Source: Halisarca cf. caerulea (Eukaryota > Porifera > Demospongiae > Chondrillida > Halisarcidae). Taken from it: DNA of 64,000 nucleotides. A model generated the notes under the pieces. The model was not told the DNA's origin. It searched no databases and saw only the letters and a program-made list of their open reading frames with translations. The translations under genes and the position numbers were made by a program. Where the stretch lies: assembly GCA_963170055.1 (NCBI GenBank), contig CAUJGJ010000083.1:1775101-1839100 (forward strand). The letters run 5' to 3'. Shown here piece by piece: positions 33,195-42,944 of this stretch; the stretch's first letter is position 1; each line of letters begins with the position of its first letter.

Positions 33195-33739
33195 CATCTG
33201 TGATTTAAGAATGGATCTTCGTTAGTCAACTTGTACTTTTGTGTTACCATAGACACTCTGAGTATCTATAGAATATAGATATAGAATTAAATCCAGGTCC
33301 TGTTCAATGTTGCATTTGTCACAGTGAGGTCCTCATCTCTGAGATGGCTGAATTGGATTGGATTGGATTAATCTTATTTAGACTGGGACACCCACTTAGC
33401 CATGGCTACTTTTCAGGGGGCCCAGTAATCACAAGTACAGAATCGACAAACAAACAAACAATCAAACTACATTGTTAATTGTTATTATAAACTGTCAAAT
33501 GTTCAATCATGCAATGTTCAATTCTTTTGGTGGCTGTAGTGGGCATTCTTCACTCTTCTCTCTTGGTGGTGGCAGGGGGGTGCAGAGAAAAAAGGCCAGA
33601 AACACCATCACTGGGATTGGACCTTAGTCCATCCCATAACTCAGCTCTTGTAGTCACAACAGCGGCCCACTAAGCCACGCACCCCCTGAAATCTGTGATT
33701 CAGTGTCATGTAAGCTCTGTAATAAAGCCTATCATGTAG
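33195..33739 (+). pseudogene. Broken PHD exon at the duplication junction (unit 1)
   Basis: Unit 1 repeats the CDIC exon (near 33195-33225) and the start of the next exon (about 33692), but the duplication breakpoint cuts the finger right after NKAYHVV. Past the junction the frame runs into unrelated residues and a stop, and the last cysteine pair is lost. This identifies unit 1 as a partial copy for this gene. Confidence 0.6.
33349..33686 (-). mobile_element. tRNA-derived SINE family 2 (unit 1)
   Basis: On the minus strand the head reads gggggtgcgtggcttagtgg (A box tggcttagtggg), and ggtccaatccc at 33613-33623 is a clear B box, so both Pol III promoter elements are present. The tail is a run of ttggattggattgg-type repeats (33349-33372 on the plus strand). 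The body differs from family 1 but shares the head and a gtggctgtagt block. Confidence 0.8.
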
Positions 33740-36700
33740 TCTGCTGTATTATATGCACACTCATGCACTATTATGGGACAAATTGTCAACCATGAACAAT
33801 CCTCAAATATTATGTATAATAAAATCTTATGACTCCAAATCAGCTGCACATACTGTATGTTCAAGGGGCACAAGGACTCATCAACTTTTCCCATTGAAAG
33901 AGAAGTATAAAACAAAGATGCAACCTGAGCTCTTGTTTTCTCTTTTTATAAATAATTATTACCTTCCAAACTTTCTACAGTCATCTCCAAACTTTAGACC
34001 AATCAAATCATTTTCTTGTTCCTCTTAATGTTTGTAGATTGATAATCTTGCAATTTTCTTGTAACCCATAGCAACTGTAGATAATAAATCATATCTATTG
34101 ATTTGCTCCAGAGGTATTGTAAAAATCTTATCAACTCAGATAAATCTAAAATTCTGTCTTTGGGCAAAACCCCATTGAATTTGAAAAACAGCTAGTGGTA
34201 TCTAGGTAACGAAGAGCTTGAATAAATAAATAAATGGAACTTTAAATGCTCAGGAACATGATTGAGCTTTGTGGTATTGCAAATTTGAATAATGTTTGTC
34301 TTAAATACAAACACAAGTCACTGGGTCAATAAAATCATTTCACTAAATATTTCCATGCATGCAGTTTCAATGTTCTGAAAAAGATTTAGCACACTAGCTA
34401 TTTCAGCTTATACTTAATTCATGGTGCTGAATTTAAAGTCGGAGCCAGCATGCTGTGTAGATGCTAGAACATATAACAGGTAAATATAACACATGTATCA
34501 TCAGAGTATCACACACAACCACATTCAATTAAATGCTGAAATTCTTGCTGTACTTGGATCACCTAATAACGTACGTATGCACATATGCACTTTTTTTACA
34601 GTTTTCACGTTTAGTGTGTGTAACTAGTAATTGAATACTAACAGTCTGTTACACAAAGCACTCAATCTTTCTCAAAACCTATACGTTTTTAAGATCTACT
34701 GTCCTGGTAAAGTAAAGAAACGACTGCAGATATGCAAAACTTGGAAACTGCATGGCCTATCTCATCTCGAACTATCATTCCCTTCATTGCATGAAGGATG
34801 TCTTGCATGCAGATAAAGTGACCAAAATACAGTCATCTATAATGAGCAATTTAATTAAGGCCTAAACTATTATCTTTAGCCTATAACTTATGCAATGCAG
34901 GTTAAGGGTTATAAGGGCTGATAAAGGGTATGCCTACGAATTGAAACTGACAGGCATAATATGTAAACCCACTGTTCCTGTGAAAGAAAGAACAACTGGG
35001 TGGAATATTTTGCTTCGATCAATTATAATTGAAGTATCATAAGAACATCACACAATCAAACACTACGTATGTAATATAAGATGGGTGTCCAACAAACATT
35101 CTCATATCAATTGCATTGATTCTATTTATATTCCTTATGAGTAGTACCAACAATTACAATGTTATTATAAATCAAACTGTAAATTTTCATTATCAAGGCA
35201 ATAAAGAATATTATATAGATTCAAATGCTTATTCTCATCACCATGGCCCTATTGTGTATATTGCGCACTATATGTCAGTCACCTATTATTTAACCTATAA
35301 TTAATCTTTATGATTCTGCATGCTATAAGACTCTGTCTTGTTTGTTTTCTTTACTTAATTTGTTCCACTTTATAAATTTTGACTGCCTTTGTTGTGTGAG
35401 TGCATGTGCATCTGCATGAATTATGTCTACTTGTCTACTAGTCATTTATGCATGACTCCTTTATTAATTGTGCTCTAAGGATGATTAAATAGAAAGATTA
35501 CTGATCAAGGTCTGCAAGCTAAGGCCATTAATATTTTGGATATGACCACGCAGTGATAATTATATATACTACTATACTGTACATATAAATCATACATGCA
35601 CAGACCGGTATACCCTTAGTCATTAGATAGGCAATATAATTATTATATCAGAAAATTTTACTTCAATTATAATATCATAACATCATCACACAATTAAACA
35701 CTATGCAATATATGCAAGTATAATCTGGATGTCCCATGTATTATAGAAGAAACTTTGGGGAGGATTTTGGGTTGGTTAATTGGCAATATGCCACAAAATT
35801 ACAGTACTGTACTTTCATAAAAAAACTTAATGTCACTTATATTCACCAAAATTTTAATGCTCAATGTCTTCCTAGTGTATGTTTATGTTAGTCACAATCT
35901 CTATAAAAACCGTCAAGATAATAAAAGATATACATGAATATCATACGTGAAAGTATGGTATGTACTCAAAAGTGAAGTGGGCTACAGTTTTATGTAGTAC
36001 CAAATTTACATGCTGTGGATCCAAACTTGTCAATGTATGTTCCAATTCTGCATGTCCCATTTCCTATTCATATACAGCAACATCCTACTCAAGACTCAAG
36101 CCTTTTAGGCTACAAAGTGACGATAGAAAAAGATTTGCATCCCTTGCCAACTGAGCAGGAGCACATTCTCTGAACTCTGGAGTCTGAATCACATCAGATA
36201 AACATGCTTGTAATATGTGTAGTTCTCTGTGACATATACGTTGCATATCTTCCAAGAGAGAGGGTGGAGCATGTGGGTGTGTGCTACTACAACTTAATGT
36301 TTGTTTCTCATTGCAAGAGTGAAGACAGAATTTCTTAAGTGCTTCTGTGTATGATCCTACAGAATACTTGTCCTTCGACTGGTCAATTGCACCACTACTA
36401 AAGGGAACATGACTAGCAATGAGTTTCTGCAAGCATGCATGCCTTGGTTGGCCAACTGTTATCAGCATTTCACAAAATTCAATATAATTCATTCCACAAT
36501 TGGCTCTCAAGAGTACCTAATAAAAGCAAAGTAATAATGGAATAAATATAACCTAAATCGATAGATCATATTGCACATTTGACACCAAAATAAGGCATAT
36601 TCTCGCTTCTCAGACCCTTCCACCATAGATACTCTAACCATCTATGCTTCCACCACCAATCCCTTCTCATGAAGGGGCGGGTTAGTCCACCCCTTTGTGA

Positions 36701-37917
36701 AAAGGGATTACATGGTGGTGGAAGGGTCTGGCAAGTAGGGTATAGAATGCTAACTTGACAATGAGCAGACCAGTTGTCCATCACTTCCTTTACATCTTCT
36801 ATCTCTTTCTGAACCTGTACAAACATGCAAACAACAGCCTCATAAGAAGGCATCAATATTGCACAGTTGGCTATAAACTGAATAGTATGCATAATCATGC
36901 AGCCAAGTTCTGTATGTCTCAACATGTACGTGTATATACATACACTGAATACAGGATAATATGTTGGTGTAACCCATAAATGCATAGACATGTCTGATTC
37001 ACATTGTTGTGCTTTTCACACGCATGAATGTAAACTATGTACATACGTACATGTACAGTATGTAAATTAGGGGTTACTGATGTAGATATTGGAGGATACT
37101 GGGACACATACTTGCAGAAGTTCTTCCTTCAGAAACCTCCACACATTCTTAACATTCCAAGCATTGCACCAATTGTTGTTGATGGACAGGGTGTCCGTCT
37201 AACATTGCAGCAGTAGTACAGTAATAAATGGATGTGATGTTATCTAGTTTCAATGCACATACATTGCTCATAGCAGAATTAAAATCCTATGCTATATAGA
37301 AAAGACACAATATCACCCACAACTGCTGGACACAATATATGGCAAAATATAAAGCAAAATGTAAAATGTACATACAGTATAGTTGAATACACTTGTAGTA
37401 TATGTATGAAGATACAGGAGCTGGAAGTCTTCAGATCCACTACATACACCTCAGAAAATGTGATGTGCACAATGGTAAACTCACCAAATTTAGAACTTGA
37501 TGGTGCCAGCCACTACAATAGTGAAAAGTAAAAGATTGGCAACAAATATACTCTGTGTCATAAATTTCCATGGGTGAATAATTAGCTTTTGGGAGTCAAA
37601 ATGCACAAAACTACTCATTAGCAGAAAACCTTACAAAAGGGTTGATACTAACAAATTTGCTGTATTAGCTTACAATAGTCTTTGTTTAGATTATCATAAG
37701 CATATAAGACAATTATTGCACCGCTCAAGCATACATAGATCCTACAGTGGGCTTCATATAGTTATGTGCCTTGATCCTTGAATTTGATATTGTAATTAGA
37801 GTATGTACAGTACACCAACTTGTGAATGGATGAGAAGATGACCTCTGCAGCCACCAAATTATTATTTAAATTTGATTGTGTCTTAAAAAACCACCTGCAC
37901 TGAAGGATCACTTGTCC

Positions 37918-37965
<48 letters not shown>

Positions 37966-39634
37966 GGCTTTTTTTTACTTTTAGAATACATATTTAGTTA
38001 ACATAGTAGTAATATTACTCTTACTATTGTTATACAGTAACTATTTCTTTCCTCCTTATGTATAGTTTTCATTTTTATTATAATAATATAATATTTTCTT
38101 ATTTAAACTGGGTGAACCATTAGCCAGAGGCTACTACTAAGGCCCCCAGTATCCCACACACTCGCGCACACACACAATCAAATTAAAACAAATTCAAATA
38201 TTAGTTTGGTGGCTGTGGTAGGTCATCTTCTCATCCATTCACAAGTTGGTAGCATGGGGGTGTAGGAGAAAAAAACCTCCAAATGGCACACAGTTGGGAT
38301 GGTGCCCTCTGCTCACAGCTTAACTTCCAGTGCTAACCTACTGAGCCACCAGCACCCCTAAAGAGTTCTCGGACTAGTCTATAGAGACCACTATAGGCTA
38401 GTCCGAGAACTACATACTAAAACAATAAAACAATTCTATTGCACCTCTACATAAGGACTACCTGTCTATAGAGACCACAATATTACTAGGTCCCCGAAGT
38501 GGTCTTTACGTATATACAGACTCTACGTATGTCTCTTCCCTGATAGTCCCAAAATTTCCCAATAAATAAACCACCAAGAAAACTATTATCCCCCATGCAA
38601 CCCCCAATGCAAAGTTCTTTCAAATTGTTTTCAATAGATGCATACTATCCAAGAAACAAGCAAAGTGGTTTCATCCAATATGACAAAACAAAAACTGTCA
38701 AACTACAAAACAATTATTACATCATAGACATATAGAGAAATTCAATGATTGCACAATAATTAGCCAGAGAATATAAGTTCTTATATCCACGAAACAAGGC
38801 TATCTGTAAAGTTTTGTACTGGAAAATTTCCCGTTGTCCAGCAGACTACTATGTATTATATTATCATAAGAAATTATGTGTTGTTCGTGTACAGCATCAT
38901 AAGCAATATTAAAACAACTAATTACTGAGCAGTTTAGCGAGATTAAATGATAGCATCATACTCATGGGGATGTGGATCTGGGCATCCATGCATTTTGGCA
39001 GGTGGATTGTAATTTTTGGCCCAGAGAAGTGAAGTTTGTTCAAAAGCGCCCATCACAAGTGGTTCGTGTCGAGTGTTAGCATGTGTGACATCTGTGATTT
39101 AAGAATGGATCTTCGTTAGTCAACTTGTACTTTTGTGTTACCATAGACACTCTGAGTATCTATAGAATATAGATATAGAATTAAATCCAGGTCCTGTTCA
39201 ATGTTGCATTTGTCACAGTGAGGTCCTCATCTCTGAGATGGCTGAATTGGATTGGATTGGATTAATCTTATTTAGACTGGGACACCCACTTAGCCATGGC
39301 TACTTTTCAGGGGGCCCAGTAATCACAAGTACAGAATCGACAAACAAACAAACAATCAAACTACATTGTTAATTGCTATTATAAACTGTCAAATGTTCAA
39401 TCATGCAATGTTCAATTCTTTTGGTGGCTGTAGTGGGCATTCTTCACTCTTCTCTCTTGGTGGTGGCAGGGGGGTGCAGAGAAAAAAGGCCAGAAACACC
39501 ATCACTGGGATTGGACCTTAGTCCATCCCATAACTCAGCTCTTGTAGTCACAACAGCGGCCCACTAAGCCACGCACCCCCTGAAATCTGTGATTCAGAGT
39601 CATGTAAGCTCTGTAATAAAGCCTATCATGTAGT
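33740..39634. repeat. Tandem duplication, unit 2 (about 5.90 kb)
   Basis: Second direct copy, adjoining unit 1 without spacer. It contains the JMJD4 exons 6-9 that are nearest to the upstream exons, second copies of the SINEs, and the complete first half of the PHD exon that unit 1 breaks. No gene was recognised between 33740 and 36084. Confidence 0.93.
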
Positions 39635-42386
39635 TTGCGTTAATTCTAATGATACGGTTGATTCAATCGTACCCAACAATTTAAGGAAAGACTGGTACTG
39701 TGGTATTTGTAAACGTCAAGCAAAGTCAAATCAAAGGACTTTTGCGTACAGAAAGCATGCGCTTTCAAGAGAATTTGATCAAGAACATGATTATCAAAGC
39801 ATTCAGCATCCCAAGCAACCACAGATTTGGCAAACCCCCCCTCCCCTCTGCAAGAACTACCCATGTAAGTCATTGAATCAGATGCTTACTAATTGTGTAT
39901 CATAGCTATAGCTGTAGCAAAGTGTTGATTACTGTCTTAGTCGCACTTAGTCAGACTTGTGGATTTAATTCAAATATGTACTTTTATCACTAATTTGTTT
40001 TTCTCTGTAGGTAGAGGACCACCAAATCTCTGGTGTTGAACCTGTTTCTATTAATTTCCGTAGCAAATTTTAATACATCATCTTCTATATGCATAACATT
40101 GAATTCATCAACCTTACTATAGTATATATATAAATTATATTTCCTCACATTTCCACTTCCAATTTACTTACATAACATCAATTTACTCCCACGTATTCAG
40201 CGAGGGTTCTGAACTTTGTTCACAACTAGTTATGCAATCACTACATACAACATTAGTTTCAATTTAATGCAGCTGGAATAATATTTGTCTTCAACAAACA
40301 CTCTACTGCACCAGCTACAAGACACTACATTCCAAACATTGTGCTAACCTCGGTACAAATAAGACTTCGTTTGCTTCTTGTTGAACACGCAAAGAACCAG
40401 GAATCTTGTTGCAGAGTTCCTGATTGGTGATGCCGCATGGAAAGTTTCCAAACTTATCTTTAACTTCATTTTCATGTCCAGGAGGAACTAATATCCACTC
40501 TTTACGACCATGCACATTAACAGACCAGCTGTATGATCTAAATACAGTATATTGGTACGGGTAGCCCAACATTGTGAAGATGAATAACTAACCACCTTAC
40601 CTTAGAACATCAACATGAAAAGGAGTTCTTCGATCACATATGCAGATAAAATAGAAACATACATCAAAAACATGACATGGGCATACAGCAGCACTGTACT
40701 CACGATGTTCCTGCTGGTCCAAAATACACAAATCGATAGTCATCTACTGCATCTTTTCGCTGGTCCCAAAATTCATTGAGCCAATCAAACGTGAAGTACA
40801 CTGATTTAGAAAATCCTTTATAGTCAGGGAAGTCTCTAGGAAATAGAACAGAACAAATTATTTCATGTACCCTTATTACCAATAAACAAATTGCATAACA
40901 TTATGTAATTATTGTATACAAATCGACAGTAAAATTGCTCCTGGATAGTATTATATACGTACATATACTCCTCATTCTGTCGATACATATCCTCACATAC
41001 ATATTACAAAAGTTAGTACTTCTCATTACAAGTTTCATGTCCCCCATATACTAAGCAAGTTGTTAAGTATAGCCAAAACTTGTTAACATGAAATTGGTTA
41101 ACACAAAGTCTTTTAACATTAAATACTACTGCGATCCAAGCACAGGTCCAAGCATGACATGTACGTAGTACTGTTTATGCAAAATACTTTAAGATGAAAT
41201 TTTATCACAGTCCCATGAGTTTCATGATAAAGAGATTTTATTGTATACATAGATATCTAAGAGTACCTAACATCTGTCTATTTGGTCATAATTGTACACT
41301 GTCACATAGTATATATTAACCTGAAAAAATGCCAGTCCTTGAGATATAAAGAAAAATCATTACTATCCTTTTGATATTCATCAAGGTAGTCTGAAAATTT
41401 CATGATTTGTCTTTTTCGCTCCGAGTATCCTTCTTTTGTACAATGCTCCACAGGAACAGATGCATTACCTACACATAGATATGGCAGTAGGTGAGATAGG
41501 GGTGCACGTGTTTATGTAAATGGATAAAACATTGCAAATGTTCACAATAACATAGTCAAAAGATATCATCTTGGTACCATAGATATCTTATTCAGAGATT
41601 CTGCTTCAACTAAAAATGTGTATCTTTGGATGCCTGCTATATGCACAAGCAGTGCATTAGCTCACACGATGCAAAGAATGTGACAGTAATGGTAACAGTA
41701 GTTCTGGACCATCTATGATCAGATAGCAGCAGACTCTCATTTTCTAGTACTGCAAACACTAGAATAACATGGACTGACATAATATATATACCATGTATCA
41801 GTGGAGTAGGAACAGAGAGGGGCACTGCCCCTGCCCCCCCCCTCCAATAAGGTAATAGGAGGGGCCTGGTCCCTTGAAAAGCAGGTCAAACAAAAAGAAA
41901 TTAGAGAAGATATTTTGGCACATTTAACATTTAACTGAATTTCTCAATAGTACCTAAGTCATATTTTAAATGATAATTATCACTAAAGTGACAAATATAT
42001 GTTGCCATGAATGTACCCAGATGATCTGCCCCTCCTCCAATGTACCTTCATATTCTACCGTGTATAGATGCAGTGAACTACATAATATGTCTGTAGTGAA
42101 TCAGCTACTATCCAGCTTCAGTAAGAACTGAAATTGGTGAGTATCCGCTTCATACCCATGCACTTTCAAACCACCTTAACTATAGGCCCAGGTCACACAG
42201 GGCGCGCTTCCTGGGGAATTGAAACGCACCGAAATTGTTTCGCAAAAACTTCCAGTTAATCCCGTCAGCCTCCATCCACTCGAGCGGCAATTTTAGTCCA
42301 CCTCCTCTAACAAGGCAGGGCGTATTGGTACTCATGAATCTTTCCAAAAAAGTGAAAGTCGCCACATTGTCCAACACAGCAACCAT
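36085..42386 (-). CDS. JMJD4: JMJD4-type JmjC 2-oxoglutarate/Fe(II) hydroxylase
   Basis: Nine exons: 42230-42386, 41321-41468, 40704-40835, 40601-40627, 40349-40537, 37485-37512, 37112-37198, 36755-36814, 36085-36516. All phases agree and give 419 residues. Family hallmarks: DWLNEFWD, VDDYRFVYFGPAG, SYSWSVNVHGRKEW, LSINNNW and the C-terminal NWSAHCQ...CGMNYIEFCEML. The first iron ligands are His150 and Asp152 (HVD), on a 27-nt exon; the distal histidine is in GWHHQ (His222, or His221) on a 28-nt exon. Human JMJD4 hydroxylates the termination factor eRF1. Exons 6-9 exist again at 30186-31613. A PHD gene fragment lies antisense in intron 5. The start codon is the only ATG before the conserved region and is head to head with Roquin. 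Confidence 0.92.
37985..39587 (-). mobile_element. SINE copies in unit 2 (families 1 and 2)
   Basis: Second copies of the unit 1 SINEs: family 1 at about 38000-38359 and family 2 at about 39241-39587, the latter inside the intron of the PHD fragment. They were duplicated with the block rather than inserted independently, because their flanks also match. Confidence 0.75.
39033..40039 (+). CDS. PHD-finger protein gene, 3' exons only (putative)
   Basis: Three exons are deduced: one ending at 39114, then 39598-39864 and 40011-40039. The first two join in phase to read CDIC-x8-CKLC-x4-H-x2-C-x21-CGIC, i.e. the full C4HC3 ligand series of a PHD zinc finger, with Trp two residues before the last pair (WYCGIC). 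The finger is split by an intron that contains a SINE. The rest of the second exon is basic and polar (KRQAKSNQRTFAYRKHALSR). No upstream exon was recognised, and the left limit (39033, after an in-frame stop) is uncertain. It lies in JMJD4 intron 5 on the opposite strand. PHD fingers read histone-tail lysines, but retroelement ORFs can also carry them, so a transposon origin is not excluded. Confidence 0.5.
41800..42060. repeat. C-run bounded repeat in JMJD4 intron 1
   Basis: Left end tatcagtggagtaggaacag followed by gcccctgccccccccctcc; right side ctgcccctcctccaatgtacc. Resembles the C/G-run bounded elements at 2640-2945, 52107-52954 and 62912-63314. Non-coding. Confidence 0.45.
42113..42150 (+). 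repeat. 38-bp direct repeat, copy 1 (JMJD4 intron 1)
   Basis: Runs from cagcttcagtaagaactgaa to gtatccgctt and recurs at 42663-42700 with one mismatch. Each copy contains g|gtgagtat, a strong 5' splice donor on the plus strand. Confidence 0.8.
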
Positions 42387-42944
42387 CGCCTACCTATAAC
42401 CAGAGAATTACAAATGACCACCCATCATTAATCTTTTAGTGAACAAAGTGGTGCAATCATAGACCGTCTAACTACGTAACCGTAATTTCGAGTGTCTATG
42501 GTGCAATTACCCTATGGTCTAGCTAGATAGACTATCAGAGGCATCTTCCATGACCACGTCACCGCGACACGTAGGCAACCAGTACTAACTGGTCGTAGTC
42601 CCAAAAGCGAACTGATTCCCCAATCCCAAAATTGAGGTCAGCTTATGGCTGGCGTGATAATGCAGCTTCAGTAAGAACTGAATTTGGTGAGTATCCGCTT
42701 TAAGTCTGTTGTTTAGTTATGGTCTTTTATTGTCGACGGTACTTTATCGTTTTTAGATCGCGAAAATGCTACTGAGTGGTGATGTAATCTAGAGCTGCGC
42801 GGACCTGCTTTCGCCTCGAGCTTTGGTTTTGCCCTGACCCACGGGTCAAACTCTGAAGTACTGGTCGTTCGTACGTGGACACTGCTGTATTCATACGTGC
42901 GCCCGTATTCTAGTACATCAGCATCTTTTGTGGCACCCCCAGTC
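42387..42944. promoter_or_regulatory. Bidirectional promoter interval, JMJD4 / Roquin
   Basis: 558 bp separate the divergent ATGs. The interval has a 43-bp fold-back element with 7-bp flanking repeats (42451-42507) and the second copy of a 38-bp repeat (42663-42700) whose gtgagtat could be the donor of a non-coding Roquin 5' exon, pairing with the acceptor-like tcgtttttag at 42747-42756. No TATA box stands out. Confidence 0.5.
42451..42507. mobile_element. 43-bp CATAGAC fold-back with 7-bp target-site-like repeats
   Basis: Element 42458-42500 begins catagacc and ends gtgtctatg. It is flanked exactly by gtgcaat at 42451-42457 and 42501-42507. The interior contains aactacgtaac, close to the reverse complement of the interior of the 1656-1699 copy. 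A second copy with perfect flanks is at 61923-61963. Confidence 0.7.

Larger units (their letters stand above)
27817..33739. repeat. Tandem duplication, unit 1 (about 5.92 kb)
   Basis: Direct repeat of 33740-39634. The junction is visible: sequence at 33727-33739 (cctatcatgtagt) continues as ctgctgtatt, which is the start of the block (27817), whereas unit 2 continues uniquely as ttgcgttaattc after 39634. By eye I count only about fifteen substitutions plus a 24-bp extra tandem copy at about 28770 in unit 1 and a small length difference in the ATA tract. Most differences lie near the block ends. Unit 1 carries copies of JMJD4 exons 6-9, SINEs and a truncated PHD exon. Confidence 0.93.

Noticed and set aside
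40011..40073. Longer in-frame reading of the last PHD-gene exon to a stop at 40073
   Set aside because: It needs phase 0, but the preceding exon ends in phase 1, which leads to the stop at 40037-40039.
37199..40348. Suspected loss of the JMJD4 distal histidine segment
   Set aside because: A 28-nt exon at 37485-37512 with correct phases, donor and acceptor supplies SGWHHQV.
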